45,363 bases of DNA from Oscillospiraceae bacterium (lineage in GTDB: Bacteria > Bacillota > Clostridia > Oscillospirales > Oscillospiraceae). The translations under genes were made by a program, and so were the position numbers. The stretch lies in assembly GCA_015067925.1 (NCBI GenBank), contig SVLN01000009.1:1-45363 (forward strand). The letters run 5' to 3'. Each line of letters starts with the position of its first letter. Within the stretch, counting starts at the first letter, position 1. Positions 22,297 through 29,529 of this stretch are shown here, one piece after another. The notes under the pieces are model-generated. The model was not told the origin of the DNA. It made no database searches and saw only the letters and a program-made list of their open reading frames with translations.

Positions 22297-23520
22297 ATGA
22301 AACGCCTTGCTTGTTTGATCCTGACCCTTGCACTGCTGCTTTCCTGCGTGGCTTTCTCTGTCAGCGCGGCGGATCGTAATGTGCTGCCCTTTACGGACGC
22401 GGATCAGATCAACCATTATGCCGATTGCGCCATCCTTTATGATTTGGGCGTCATTTCCGGCAACCCCGATGGCACGTTCAATCCCGGCCGTAACGTCACC
22501 CGTGCCGAAGCCGCGGTGATGGCCTGCCGCCTGTTGGATATCACAGTCTACGGCGGCGTCTGCAAAGCGGCAGATATCTACAAGGGTCATTGGGCCGAGA
22601 GTTACATTGCTTATGTGGTGGATATGGGCATGATGACGCTGTCGCCTGATGGAAGGTTCCAGCCGAACCTGGCGGTCACTGTGCGCGACTTCTGCCGCAC
22701 CATGCTCCGACTTCTCGGTTATGAAAACGTCACAGACAGCCGCATTGAGAGCTTGATCGAGCAAACAAATCTACTCTCTGGTTTCGAAAAGGGCCTCGAT
22801 CAGTTTATCACCCGCGATGATTGCTGCCTGCTGCTCTACAACGCTGCCAGCTGCTATCAGATCGAACGCTGGGTGGATGGGAAGCCTATCTACTACACGG
22901 ATGCACTCCTGAATCCCACCAGCCTGTTCGAGCATCGCTTCGGCCTGATTCGTTATACTGAACTGCTGACGGCCAATGAGTATGCTGACCTGAATCTGCA
23001 TGATGGTCACCTGGAAAAGGGATATACCAAGATTGCTGAGCACCGTGCGTTCAACGTTTCCACCGGTTTGGAGTATGTTGGCCGCCGTGTGGATATCTTT
23101 GTCAAGGATGATGAGGTTGTTGGTCTTCCCCATGTCCACACTGATGAGACCTGCCTGAGCTTCAAGGACTATCTGACCTACGAAGCTTTCATGTTTAACA
23201 ATGGTTTCAGTGTGGGGGCTGAGACACAGTATTATTTTAATTACCAGCTTTCCGATCGTTATTGCCTGATTGGTGAGTATGATCGCAGCGAGATCATCTG
23301 TGTTGATTCCAATAATGACCGGGTCTTTGACCTGGTGTTGGTTGTGGCCTGCGAGGAAGCGAAGTTTACCTCTGCCGTCCCGGTTCGAATTGAGTTCCCT
23401 GACGGCACCAAGGAACTGATTCCCGGAGAACATGTAATCTACGGCGAGGTCAAAGAAGGCGACACGGTCTATGTGGTCTGCGTCAGCGGCATCTGGCATA
23501 TCTTCTCTGAGAATGAATGA
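22297..23520 (+). CDS. Second SLH domain protein
   Basis: 407 residues with a signal peptide (MKRLACLILTLALLLSC, cleavage after VSA). SLH repeats at ~30-85 (CAILYDLGVISGNPDGTFNPGRNVTRAEAAVM) and ~92-145 (HWAESYIAYVVDMGMMTLSPDGRFQPNLAVTV); a third degenerate one ends near residue 190. The last ~210 residues are unrecognised. Lies just downstream of the main S-layer gene but has its own ribosome site (AAAGGAGG) and a terminator in between, so expression is separate. Probably a wall-associated surface protein. Confidence 0.82.
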   Translation: MKRLACLILTLALLLSCVAFSVSAADRNVLPFTDADQINHYADCAILYDLGVISGNPDGTFNPGRNVTRAEAAVMACRLLDITVYGGVCKAADIYKGHWAESYIAYVVDMGMMTLSPDGRFQPNLAVTVRDFCRTMLRLLGYENVTDSRIESLIEQTNLLSGFEKGLDQFITRDDCCLLLYNAASCYQIERWVDGKPIYYTDALLNPTSLFEHRFGLIRYTELLTANEYADLNLHDGHLEKGYTKIAEHRAFNVSTGLEYVGRRVDIFVKDDEVVGLPHVHTDETCLSFKDYLTYEAFMFNNGFSVGAETQYYFNYQLSDRYCLIGEYDRSEIICVDSNNDRVFDLVLVVACEEAKFTSAVPVRIEFPDGTKELIPGEHVIYGEVKEGDTVYVVCVSGIWHIFSENE

Positions 23521-23554
23521 AAAAACGTCTGCATCGTAAGATGCAGACGTTTTT
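23521..23554. terminator. Bidirectional terminator between the SLH gene and the C-deglycosidase operon
   Basis: Perfect 15-bp stem, AAAAACGTCTGCATC (23521-23535) and GATGCAGACGTTTTT (23540-23554), GTAA loop. A-rich and T-rich arms let it serve both convergent genes. Confidence 0.88.
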
Positions 23555-23564
23555 GTATTTGCCT

Positions 23565-24557
23565 TTATGCCTCATTCAGCAGGCGGTTCATCATCACGTG
23601 ATGACGGCGGACCTGTTCGATTTCGTCCTCTTCGTAGGGGCACTCCTGGCCCATGTAGGCGCGCTGACCTTCGAATTCGGAGCAGATGTAGCCGTCCCAG
23701 CCGATTTCTTTCAGCACGCGGAAGGGCTTTTCGTAATCGATGGAGACTTCTGTGTAGTCGTCGTTCATGCGCCAGAACTTGCCGTGGAAGTGCAGGATGT
23801 AATCCTTAACGGCTCTGAGCTTGTCGGCGTCCTGGAAGTTGCTCATGTGGTCGCTGGCGGTGTTCATATACAAGGGATGATCGCAGCCGTGGGCTTTGAG
23901 CTCTTCCTTGATCTGGGCTTCGGGGATGCCCAGCATCATGCACTCATTGATCCATGCCAGCACGTCGGGATCCGCGCCCATGACCTGCGCATAGTACAGG
24001 GTGTGGCCGTTGGCGCCCTTCTTGAAGATGCCGAAGTCGGGAATCAGGCCCAGCATCTTGCTGCCGCTCTTGTCCGCCATTTCCAGGAAGCGGTTCACGG
24101 CGAAGCCGTCAATGGACAGGGGCGGATGGATCTCCAGACCCATTTTCACGCCGTAGTATTCGGCGGCGGGGATGGCCAGCTTGACTACTTCCGGATCTAC
24201 GCCGCAGAGCACGCGGATGACCTTGAAACCCAGCTTGGAAGCATAGCAGAGGTCGTCTTCCAGCTGATCGGCCTGCTCCTGGGCGGTCAGATAGCGATCG
24301 CCGAACAGGTGCGGGTAGGTTTCGGCATCCAGACAGGTGGGCACAATGCCGTATTTGTCGCACAGCTCGTTCCAGCGGGCGATGTCGGAGTCATACAGGC
24401 GGGGATAGCGCGGACGCAGCGGGGTCTCTTCGCCCAGCATCTGCAGGCCGGAAGCACCGAGTTTCTGGATCTCTTTCATGGCGCCTTCGATGTCGATCAT
24501 ATGGCGCAGGAAAAGGGACTGATAGCTGTAAAGGGAAACACCTAATTTGATACCCAT
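23565..24557 (-). CDS. C-glycoside deglycosidase alpha subunit (xylose-isomerase-like TIM barrel)
   Basis: 330 residues with the TIM-barrel pattern of sugar phosphate isomerase/epimerases. Metal ligands are visible at the ends of successive strands: Glu142 (GLEIHPP), Asp174 (LIPDFGIF), His258 (LHFHGKF) and Glu294 (CSEFEGQR). Sugar isomerase-like proteins of this kind are the catalytic alpha subunit (DgpC/DfgA/CarB type) of enzymes that cut C-C bonds joining sugars to aglycones, after C3 oxidation of the sugar. The neighbour encoding the beta subunit (12 nt away) makes this reading strong. Substrate could be a flavonoid C-glucoside. Confidence 0.82.
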   Translation of the reverse strand: MGIKLGVSLYSYQSLFLRHMIDIEGAMKEIQKLGASGLQMLGEETPLRPRYPRLYDSDIARWNELCDKYGIVPTCLDAETYPHLFGDRYLTAQEQADQLEDDLCYASKLGFKVIRVLCGVDPEVVKLAIPAAEYYGVKMGLEIHPPLSIDGFAVNRFLEMADKSGSKMLGLIPDFGIFKKGANGHTLYYAQVMGADPDVLAWINECMMLGIPEAQIKEELKAHGCDHPLYMNTASDHMSNFQDADKLRAVKDYILHFHGKFWRMNDDYTEVSIDYEKPFRVLKEIGWDGYICSEFEGQRAYMGQECPYEEDEIEQVRRHHVMMNRLLNEA

Positions 24558-24569
24558 GATTCTACCTCC

Positions 24570-25040
24570 TCAGTTCTCAATGAAGTTGATGATGGCTGTG
24601 GCCCAGCCGGGGGTGGCCGGACGGGCGATGCCGCCATTGATGGCGATACCCACCTGTAGCTTGTGCACGCCCAGGCCCACACCGCCGGGGATGGGGATGA
24701 ACAGCTTGGCGTACTCGCCATACTCCCAGAAGATGGTGGACATGGTCTTCATCTGCTTGAAGGTGTAGGTGTGTCCACCCACAGTAAGGGTCATGGGGTC
24801 ATTGATGAACTCCGCCTGATCGTAACGTGCAACGATGTGATCGATCATGCTCAGGGGATAGCCATGGTAGGCAGGAAGCAGGATGCTGCACTCAATGCCA
24901 ATGACATTGCCGTCGTCATAAACTTCGTGGATCTGGTCCTCGGGCAGCATGTACTTCTGATTCAGAAAGGCACGGGGATACTGGGGAATGGGCGGGATCG
25001 GCTTGATTTCCTTTTCCGGGAACTTGGGCATGGTGCTCAT
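24570..25040 (-). CDS. C-glycoside deglycosidase beta subunit (CGDB domain)
   Basis: 156 residues. Matches the beta subunit family of C-deglycosidases (DgpB/DfgB/CarC; CGDB or DUF6379): N-terminal IPQYPRAFLNQKYMLPEDQIHEVYDDGNVIGIECSILLPAYHG-like stretch, then MIDHIVARYDQ and the end GGIARPATPGW. The subunit completes the active complex with the TIM-barrel alpha subunit encoded next. AGGAGG precedes its ATG. First gene in the operon, with a TTGACA-type promoter and an overlapping palindrome. I rate the family call good from memory of the family pattern; a profile search would settle it. Confidence 0.8.
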   Translation of the reverse strand: MSTMPKFPEKEIKPIPPIPQYPRAFLNQKYMLPEDQIHEVYDDGNVIGIECSILLPAYHGYPLSMIDHIVARYDQAEFINDPMTLTVGGHTYTFKQMKTMSTIFWEYGEYAKLFIPIPGGVGLGVHKLQVGIAINGGIARPATPGWATAIINFIEN

Positions 25041-25071
25041 AAAGATTCCTCCTTTTTTTCGTTAAAACGGT

Positions 25072-25114
25072 TGATTGATACATCCATCATAAATGTTTGA
25101 GTGTCAAATGTCAA
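25072..25114 (-). promoter_or_regulatory. Promoter and palindromic operator of the C-deglycosidase operon
   Basis: Minus strand -35 TTGACA (25114-25109), 17 nt, -10 TATGAT (25091-25086). An 18-bp near-palindrome, TGATTGAT (25072-25079), AC, ATCCATCA (25082-25089), has one mismatched pair and covers the -10 and the start region, so the operon is probably repressed until an inducer appears. Confidence 0.65.
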
Positions 25115-25136
25115 TGGGTAAAACTCATGTGCAAAG

Positions 25137-25165
25137 AAAAAAGCATGGGATTTCCCATGCTTTTT
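25137..25165 (-). terminator. Terminator of the DUF4430/ECF S-component operon
   Basis: Stem GCATGGGA (25143-25150) / TCCCATGC (25153-25160), extended by A and T runs. On the minus strand a T run follows the stem. It lies 3 nt past the S-component stop. Confidence 0.72.
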
Positions 25166-25168
25166 ATG

Positions 25169-25681
25169 CTATGCAAGATGCAGCTGCAGTCGTTCCGCCA
25201 GGCGACCAATGGGCCGCCAGAGGATCAGGGCGATGACAAAATTCGCGCCGCCGTGCACCAGATCAAAGGGGATGCCTGCGATCCACCAGCTGACGGCAAA
25301 CTGCCAGCCGCCGATGAACAGATAGGGGATGGCGCACAAGGCGCCAAAGAGCAGGCCGAACGCACCGCTGACCAAAGCCCAAGCGAGTGCCGGCTGCATC
25401 TTACGCAGCGCCAGACCAATCAATGCCAACAATGGCCAGAGGTAGAGATAGGAAATGGTCCAGAGGTTGACACCCCAGACCAGCACTTCCAGTCCTACAA
25501 AGGCGAATGCCGCAGGCAGCACCCGCCAGCCAAAATAGCAGGCGAAGAGTAGAATCAGAAAACTCACCAGCTCCACATTGGCCAGCCAACTCAGCGCCAG
25601 CTTGCTGACTTCCAGCAGGGCAGCCATCGCGGCGCAGACGGCAATATCCCTGGCTCCGATGACTCCTTTACGCCGGTTCAT
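25169..25681 (-). CDS. ECF transporter S component
   Basis: 170 residues with about five or six hydrophobic segments and a short charged N-terminus (MNRRKGVIGARD). The overall topology and WTISYLYLWPLLALIGLALRK and IPFDLVHGGANFVIALILW stretches fit the substrate-binding S component of an ECF vitamin transporter. The substrate is not clear from the protein itself. Its start overlaps the DUF4430 gene by 14 nt, and DUF4430 proteins in Clostridia often sit beside corrinoid transport genes, which hints at cobalamin or a precursor. The ATP-binding module is not in this window. Confidence 0.7.
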   Translation of the reverse strand: MNRRKGVIGARDIAVCAAMAALLEVSKLALSWLANVELVSFLILLFACYFGWRVLPAAFAFVGLEVLVWGVNLWTISYLYLWPLLALIGLALRKMQPALAWALVSGAFGLLFGALCAIPYLFIGGWQFAVSWWIAGIPFDLVHGGANFVIALILWRPIGRLAERLQLHLA

Positions 25682-26093
25682 AGGTGAGGGTAAAGGTGTC
25701 GCCGTCGTTCACGGGCTGGGTTTCCACGCCCTGGGTGGCGTACTCGCCATTGACGTAAACGCTCCAGTAGGCATTGTCCAGTTCGTAAACTGCGCGTAGG
25801 CCGTTGATGGATTTGATAAACATACCGTACTCAGACTCATCGCCCTCAATTGTGAGGCCGTCAATCTCCTTCAGTGCCTGGATCAGGAAGAAGGCATCGG
25901 TCTTGTGGAGGTAGGTGGTGGTTTCTCCCAGATCATTGACCACTTCCACGGTGATGGTTTTGCTGCCTTCCTTAATGTCGGGGCGGTTGGTGGTCCAGGC
26001 GTAGACCATCGCGCCGACGAGCAGCGCCAGACCAATGAGGCCGATTATCATGGCGCGGGTCGTATGAAATGCTTTTCTTTTTTTGCGATCCAT
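25668..26093 (-). CDS. DUF4430 protein with N-terminal membrane anchor
   Basis: 141 residues. Residues ~14-32 (AMIIGLIGLALLVGAMVYAW) anchor the protein in the membrane with the rest outside. The remainder has the DUF4430 pattern (ITVEVVNDLGETTTYLHKT, then GLRAVYELDNAYWSVYVNGEYATQGVETQPVNDGDTF in outline), similar to the C-terminal domain of transcobalamin. It may capture cobalamin and hand it to the S component encoded next. Ligand is inference. First gene of the operon, with its own promoter. Confidence 0.75.
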   Translation of the reverse strand: MDRKKRKAFHTTRAMIIGLIGLALLVGAMVYAWTTNRPDIKEGSKTITVEVVNDLGETTTYLHKTDAFFLIQALKEIDGLTIEGDESEYGMFIKSINGLRAVYELDNAYWSVYVNGEYATQGVETQPVNDGDTFTLTYEPA

Positions 26094-26125
26094 GAAAAGA
26101 AACTCCTTTTTTATTCGGTGTTGAT

Positions 26126-26154
26126 ATCATACCCGAATGGCCGGGAAAATTCAA
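26126..26154 (-). promoter_or_regulatory. Promoter of the DUF4430/S-component operon
   Basis: Minus strand -35 TTGAAT (26154-26149), 17 nt, -10 TATGAT (26131-26126). Divergent from the FliB-like gene promoter, about 20 nt away. No cobalamin riboswitch box was visible in the short leader. Confidence 0.65.
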
Positions 26155-26174
26155 GGCGGATTCTGCGAGCGTGC

Positions 26175-26203
26175 TTGTCAAATAAACATAGCCGCGATAT
26201 AAT
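26175..26203 (+). promoter_or_regulatory. Promoter of the FliB-like gene
   Basis: -35 TTGTCA (26175-26180), 17-nt spacer, perfect -10 TATAAT (26198-26203), then AAGGGAG before ATG 26228. Confidence 0.7.
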
Positions 26204-26227
26204 GACACGGTCAAGGGAGTTGATACC

Positions 26228-27181
26228 ATGAAAACCGTGATGCTTTCGTGTATGAAGGATTTTGCCTGCCTGGCAGGCGCGTGTCCGGACACTTGTTGCC
26301 GCGATTGGGAGATTGCTTTGGATGAAGCAACCCTGGTTCGCTATCAGACGATGCCGGGAGAGTTAGGTGAAAGAATCCGCGCAGAGATTTGCGATGACGA
26401 CGGCGCCTGCTTTCAGCTGCGCGGCGGCTACTGCCCTTTTTTGAATGAAAAAGGCTTGTGCAGCATTCAGTTGGCACACGGAGCGGAGGCACTGAGCCGT
26501 AACTGCGATTATTTCCCGCGGTTTGTGGAAGAGTACGGTGCCACCCGGGAAGTGAGCTTTTCCCCGGCTTGTCCTGAGGCGGCACGCCGTTTGCTGCAGA
26601 GCGATACTCTGCAGCTGGACACCCAGGAGGACGGAAAACCCGTCACGGAACCCAATGAGCTAAATCCGGCCCTCTATCTGGGCCTGCGGGCCCTGCGCAG
26701 CCGCTTGCTGCGCCTGGTGATGGAAGCACGGCCCATGGACGAGTGCCTTGCGGAACTGCTGGCCATGGCGGAAGCAGCCCAGAAGCAGTTGGATAAGGGT
26801 CATCCCGAAAAGCTCCTGCAGCTTCCGCTGCCCAAACGAATCAAAGGATTCCAGGTAAACGAGGCGGAACTGGTGCAGTTTTACAATGGCCTTACCATCC
26901 TGCGCCCGGACTGGCCGCAATTGCTCGCAGCACAACCAGACACAGTGACAGAAGCAGCGGAAGATGCAGCAACCAGGTATCTGTATCACCATCTGTTCCG
27001 TTATGTGCTCAAAGCGGTGAACGATGACGCCCTGTTGCCGCGGGTGCGCGCGGGTGTTATGGGTGCGGTGATGATTCGCCGCCTGATTTCAGCCGGTGCA
27101 GATCCTATTACCGCAGTGTACCGCTACAGCCGGGAGATCGAGCACAACGAGGAGAACTTTGCCCGGGTCATGGCCCTGTGA
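26228..27181 (+). CDS. FliB-like flagellin lysine N-methylase family protein
   Basis: 317 residues. The N-terminal CMKDFACLAGACPDTCCRDWEIALDE and the later CPFLNEKGLCSIQ carry the clustered cysteines of the family that in enterobacteria methylates lysines of flagellin. These proteins bind a metal cluster through the Cys residues. No flagellar gene is seen in the window, so the target may be another surface protein or flagellin encoded elsewhere. The gene ends exactly where the convergent reductase gene ends. Family call good; target unknown. Confidence 0.78.
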   Translation: MKTVMLSCMKDFACLAGACPDTCCRDWEIALDEATLVRYQTMPGELGERIRAEICDDDGACFQLRGGYCPFLNEKGLCSIQLAHGAEALSRNCDYFPRFVEEYGATREVSFSPACPEAARRLLQSDTLQLDTQEDGKPVTEPNELNPALYLGLRALRSRLLRLVMEARPMDECLAELLAMAEAAQKQLDKGHPEKLLQLPLPKRIKGFQVNEAELVQFYNGLTILRPDWPQLLAAQPDTVTEAAEDAATRYLYHHLFRYVLKAVNDDALLPRVRAGVMGAVMIRRLISAGADPITAVYRYSREIEHNEENFARVMAL

Positions 27182-27880
27182 TTACGTTCCGAAGCCGCCG
27201 CCCACACTCAGGATCTGGCCGGTGATGTAACCGGCATCCTTGGAGCAGAGGAAGTAGACGGCGTTGGCCACGTCCTCGGGCTGCCCGATGCGGCCCAGGG
27301 AGGTTTCCTCCGCCATGGCCTGCAGATCCTCGTCAGAAAAATGGGCGATCATGTCTGTTTGGATGACGCCGGGACTGACGCAGTTGACGCGGATACCGGA
27401 AGGTCCCAGTTCCTTGCTCAGAGCCTGGGTCAGGGCATGCACGGCGCCCTTGGTGGCGGAATAGGCCGCCTCGCAGGAGGCGCCCACCTCGCCCCAGATG
27501 GAGCCGATGGTGACAATGCTGCCCTGCTGGGATGCCAGCATTCCGGGCAGCACGGCGTTTACACAGCTGCGCACGCCGCCGATGTTTACGTTCAAAAGCC
27601 GCTGCCAGTCATCGTCGCCCAGGTCCTGGAACAGACCGTAGGAGGCGATGCCCGCGCAGCAAATGAGAGCGTCAAAGGTTTCGCCGTTTACGGCAGCTCG
27701 GACGGCCGCGGGATCCGCCACGTCGGCCTGAATGGCCGTGGCACCGGTCTCGGCGCAGAGCTGCGCAGCGGCTGCGCCGCTGGCGGCGTATATCAATGTT
27801 ACATCCCAGCCGGAGGCTGCAAAGCGACGGACGCAGGCCGCGCCAATGCCGCGGCTGCCGCCGGAGATCAGAACCTTCAA
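27182..27880 (-). CDS. SDR-family reductase, likely EF-P 5-aminopentanone reductase (YmfI-like)
   Basis: 232 residues, short-chain dehydrogenase fold: SGGSRGIGAACV (NAD(P) loop, residues 6-17), catalytic Ser and Tyr/Lys in SIWGEVGASCEAAYSATKG, and CVSPGVIQTDM. The SIWGEVGASCEAAYSATK pattern is that of YmfI, which reduces the 5-aminopentanone group on elongation factor P rather than a fatty acid intermediate. Starts with TTG at 27880, preceded by AAAGGCAGG. The efp gene is not in view. Alternative: FabG-like beta-ketoacyl reductase. YmfI is more likely. Confidence 0.78.
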   Translation of the reverse strand: MKVLISGGSRGIGAACVRRFAASGWDVTLIYAASGAAAAQLCAETGATAIQADVADPAAVRAAVNGETFDALICCAGIASYGLFQDLGDDDWQRLLNVNIGGVRSCVNAVLPGMLASQQGSIVTIGSIWGEVGASCEAAYSATKGAVHALTQALSKELGPSGIRVNCVSPGVIQTDMIAHFSDEDLQAMAEETSLGRIGQPEDVANAVYFLCSKDAGYITGQILSVGGGFGT

Positions 27881-27903
27881 AGGGAAAACCTGCCTTTCAA
27901 AAA

Positions 27904-27931
27904 GCGCCCATTTCGAAACCGAAATGGGCGC
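27904..27931 (-). terminator. Terminator at the end of the recJ-yabR cluster
   Basis: Perfect 12-bp stem, GCGCCCATTTCG (27904-27915) and CGAAATGGGCGC (27920-27931); on the minus strand it is followed by TTTTTG. It ends transcription from the S1-domain gene before the SDR gene. Confidence 0.75.
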
Positions 27932-27946
27932 ATCTGTTTGTTTGGA

Positions 27947-28402
27947 TTATCTGCGTCTGGTTTTGCTCTTATGATCAGAATACTGCCGGATGGAAGAGAT
28001 CTTGCTGTCAGAATCCGCCATGAACTGCTTGAGCATTTCGTCAAAGGAGGCGGGCTCCTTCGGCTGGGGATTTCTGCGCGAGGCGCTCGGATTCTGGGCA
28101 GAGGTCGACTGGGCAGGGCGGGGAGGACGCGGTGCCTGCTGACGGGGTGCCTGCTGACGGGCAGGGGGCTCCTGCGTCTTTTTGATGGAGAGGTTGATCT
28201 TTCCCGCTGCGTCAATGTCAATGATCTTGACCTTCACGTCCTGACCTTCCGTCAGAAAATCATGAATGTCGTTGACATAGACATGGGAAACCTCAGAAAT
28301 ATGTACCATGCCTGTTTTGTTCCCCGGCAGGGTGACGAATGCACCGAACTTGGTGATGGTTTTGACCTTGCCGTCCACGATTGCGCCTACTGTAAAATCC
28401 AT
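27947..28402 (-). CDS. S1 RNA-binding domain protein, YabR-like
   Basis: 151 residues. Residues ~1-75 are one S1 domain (VGAIVDGKVKTITKFGAFVTL, GMVHISEVSH, VKVKIIDIDAAGKINLSIKK). The tail is low complexity and rich in Pro, Gln, Ser and Lys, ending SKTRRR, so probably disordered and RNA-binding. Its location directly after divIC is the conserved place of yabR in Bacillus. It binds RNA or ribosomes in an undefined role. AAGGAGG lies 13 nt upstream of ATG, which is rather far. Confidence 0.82.
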   Translation of the reverse strand: MDFTVGAIVDGKVKTITKFGAFVTLPGNKTGMVHISEVSHVYVNDIHDFLTEGQDVKVKIIDIDAAGKINLSIKKTQEPPARQQAPRQQAPRPPRPAQSTSAQNPSASRRNPQPKEPASFDEMLKQFMADSDSKISSIRQYSDHKSKTRRR

Positions 28403-28444
28403 ACTGCGGTATATATCCTCCTTAGAATAGGGGTATGCTTCGTT

Positions 28445-28723
28445 TTAACGACCGATGTCATAGAAGACGATCTCGCCTTCCGTGACCAGGCCAAGCTTGG
28501 TGCGGGCGATATCCGTGACGCCCTCGATGGTGTTGACCTGAGCGATCTGGTCGGTCAGCTGCATGTTCTGCTCGGTCAGCGAGACGATCTCGTTTTCGAG
28601 CTGCTGGGATGCGGAAAGCGTGTCCGTGATCTGCGTTTGCAGAGAAATCAGGGTAACGGTGGCATATGCAATCAGTGCCAGAATGATCAATTTGGACAGA
28701 AGTGACGATCTGCGGAACTTCAC
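28445..28723 (-). CDS. divIC: Septum formation initiator DivIC/FtsB-like
   Basis: 92 residues from GTG 28723. One membrane helix (~10-30, LSKLIILALIAYATVTLISL) followed by a coiled coil (ASQQLENEIVSLTEQNMQLTDQIAQV) and the conserved end (ARTKLGLVTEGEIVFYDI). It acts with FtsL and DivIB in the divisome, outside the membrane. The GGAGG at 28734-28738 fits GTG 28723 better than GTG 28732, which overlaps it. The yabQ frame overlaps nearly the whole gene in another frame. Gene order matches yabQ-divIC of Bacillus. Confidence 0.85.
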   Translation of the reverse strand: MKFRRSSLLSKLIILALIAYATVTLISLQTQITDTLSASQQLENEIVSLTEQNMQLTDQIAQVNTIEGVTDIARTKLGLVTEGEIVFYDIGR

Positions 28724-29186
28724 TTGCTTCACCCTCCGAGTTGCGCTGTTTATAAAATGCGCATTTTATTACTAATCTCATTCTAAACCATTTTTTCACT
28801 CTTGAAAAGAGGGAAAATGAAATTTTATAAAATTTTTTTATCAAAAATTTGATGGGAAAGCAGAGAAAACCAATAATAATAAGAATGATTCTTAATAAGA
28901 ATGAGAGGAGGTGCAGAATCGGTCCGCTGAGAGTCAAAAAATAAAAAATACTGCCCAGAATCAGCCCTAAGAACATGAACAGGCGAAACTCTCCGCGGCC
29001 GGGATACAGGGCGAACAGCAACATGGAAGCCAGGCAGCCAAGGCAGAACAACAGGTCTGCGATCCAGGCGGGAACGTGACATTCCCGCCGCAGGGCGCGC
29101 AGCGCATCGTAGAAAACTGCCAGAGCCAAACCCAGCGCACCGCAGAGGACAAACTGCAGACTTTGCAGGGCAACGCTCTGCTGCAT
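28458..29186 (-). CDS. yabQ: Spore cortex biosynthesis protein YabQ, with unusual long 3' extension
   Basis: The YabQ-like part is residues 1-~130: four hydrophobic helices (FVLCGALGLALAVFYDALRAL, LLFCLGCLASMLLFAL, LFMFLGLILGSIFYFLTLSG, LLRIILIIIGFLCFPIKFLIKKF). YabQ is a forespore membrane protein needed for cortex formation. Its ATG shares one base with the yabP stop (TGATG). The frame then remains open, in the other reading frame of divIC, to 28458, a 242-aa product. That tail is highly charged and has the look of an overlapping-frame shadow. An indel in the A/T runs at 28800-28860, or an assembly error, may have removed the true stop near 28760. Confidence 0.72.
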   Translation of the reverse strand: MQQSVALQSLQFVLCGALGLALAVFYDALRALRRECHVPAWIADLLFCLGCLASMLLFALYPGRGEFRLFMFLGLILGSIFYFLTLSGPILHLLSFLLRIILIIIGFLCFPIKFLIKKFYKISFSLFSRVKKWFRMRLVIKCAFYKQRNSEGEASEVPQIVTSVQIDHSGTDCICHRYPDFSANADHGHAFRIPAARKRDRLADRAEHAADRPDRSGQHHRGRHGYRPHQAWPGHGRRDRLL

Positions 29187-29467
29187 CAGTGGAAGAGTCT
29201 GCGCAGCAGACTGCCGGTCTGTCGCGGGAGTTCATACACCAGCGAATCGATGACGCCATCGACTGTGACACAGCCGCCCTGCAGATCCAAAGACTGCAAA
29301 TGAAGGCCATTGCCCCTGACGATCAGAACGCCCCGGACGGTGACAAGCACAATGGCCTGTTCGTCGAAGCTCTCCACATCCTCCACACCGGACACCACCA
29401 GTTTGCCGCGGTTGTCCAGGGTGAGCTTGTGCTCCTGCTGCAGGGGTTCGGAAAACGCGTATGCCAT
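29186..29467 (-). CDS. yabP: Sporulation protein YabP
   Basis: 93 residues from ATG 29467. It has the YabP pattern: HKLTLDNRGKLVVSGVEDVESFDEQ, RGVLIVRGNGLHLQSLDLQGGCVTVDG, with repeated strands and no membrane segment; YabP and YabQ are both needed for spore cortex in Bacillus. The preceding frame extends further but lacks a ribosome site as good as AGGGTGG. A hairpin covers that site. Overlaps yabQ by one base. Expected to be expressed in the mother cell under SigE; no such promoter was identified. Confidence 0.85.
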   Translation of the reverse strand: MAYAFSEPLQQEHKLTLDNRGKLVVSGVEDVESFDEQAIVLVTVRGVLIVRGNGLHLQSLDLQGGCVTVDGVIDSLVYELPRQTGSLLRRLFH

Positions 29468-29474
29468 GAGAAAA

Positions 29475-29516
29475 CCACCCTTCTTATGTTCGTAGTAGAG
29501 CATATGAGAAGGGTGG
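29475..29516 (-). promoter_or_regulatory. Long-loop hairpin covering the yabP ribosome site
   Basis: Perfect 10-bp repeat CCACCCTTCT (29475-29484) and AGAAGGGTGG (29507-29516) around a 22-nt loop. On the minus strand the second arm, AGAAGGGTGG, is the yabP Shine-Dalgarno region and is followed by TTTT, so it may hide the site or act as a weak terminator. Confidence 0.5.
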
Positions 29517-29529
29517 CTCGGTTATGCCT

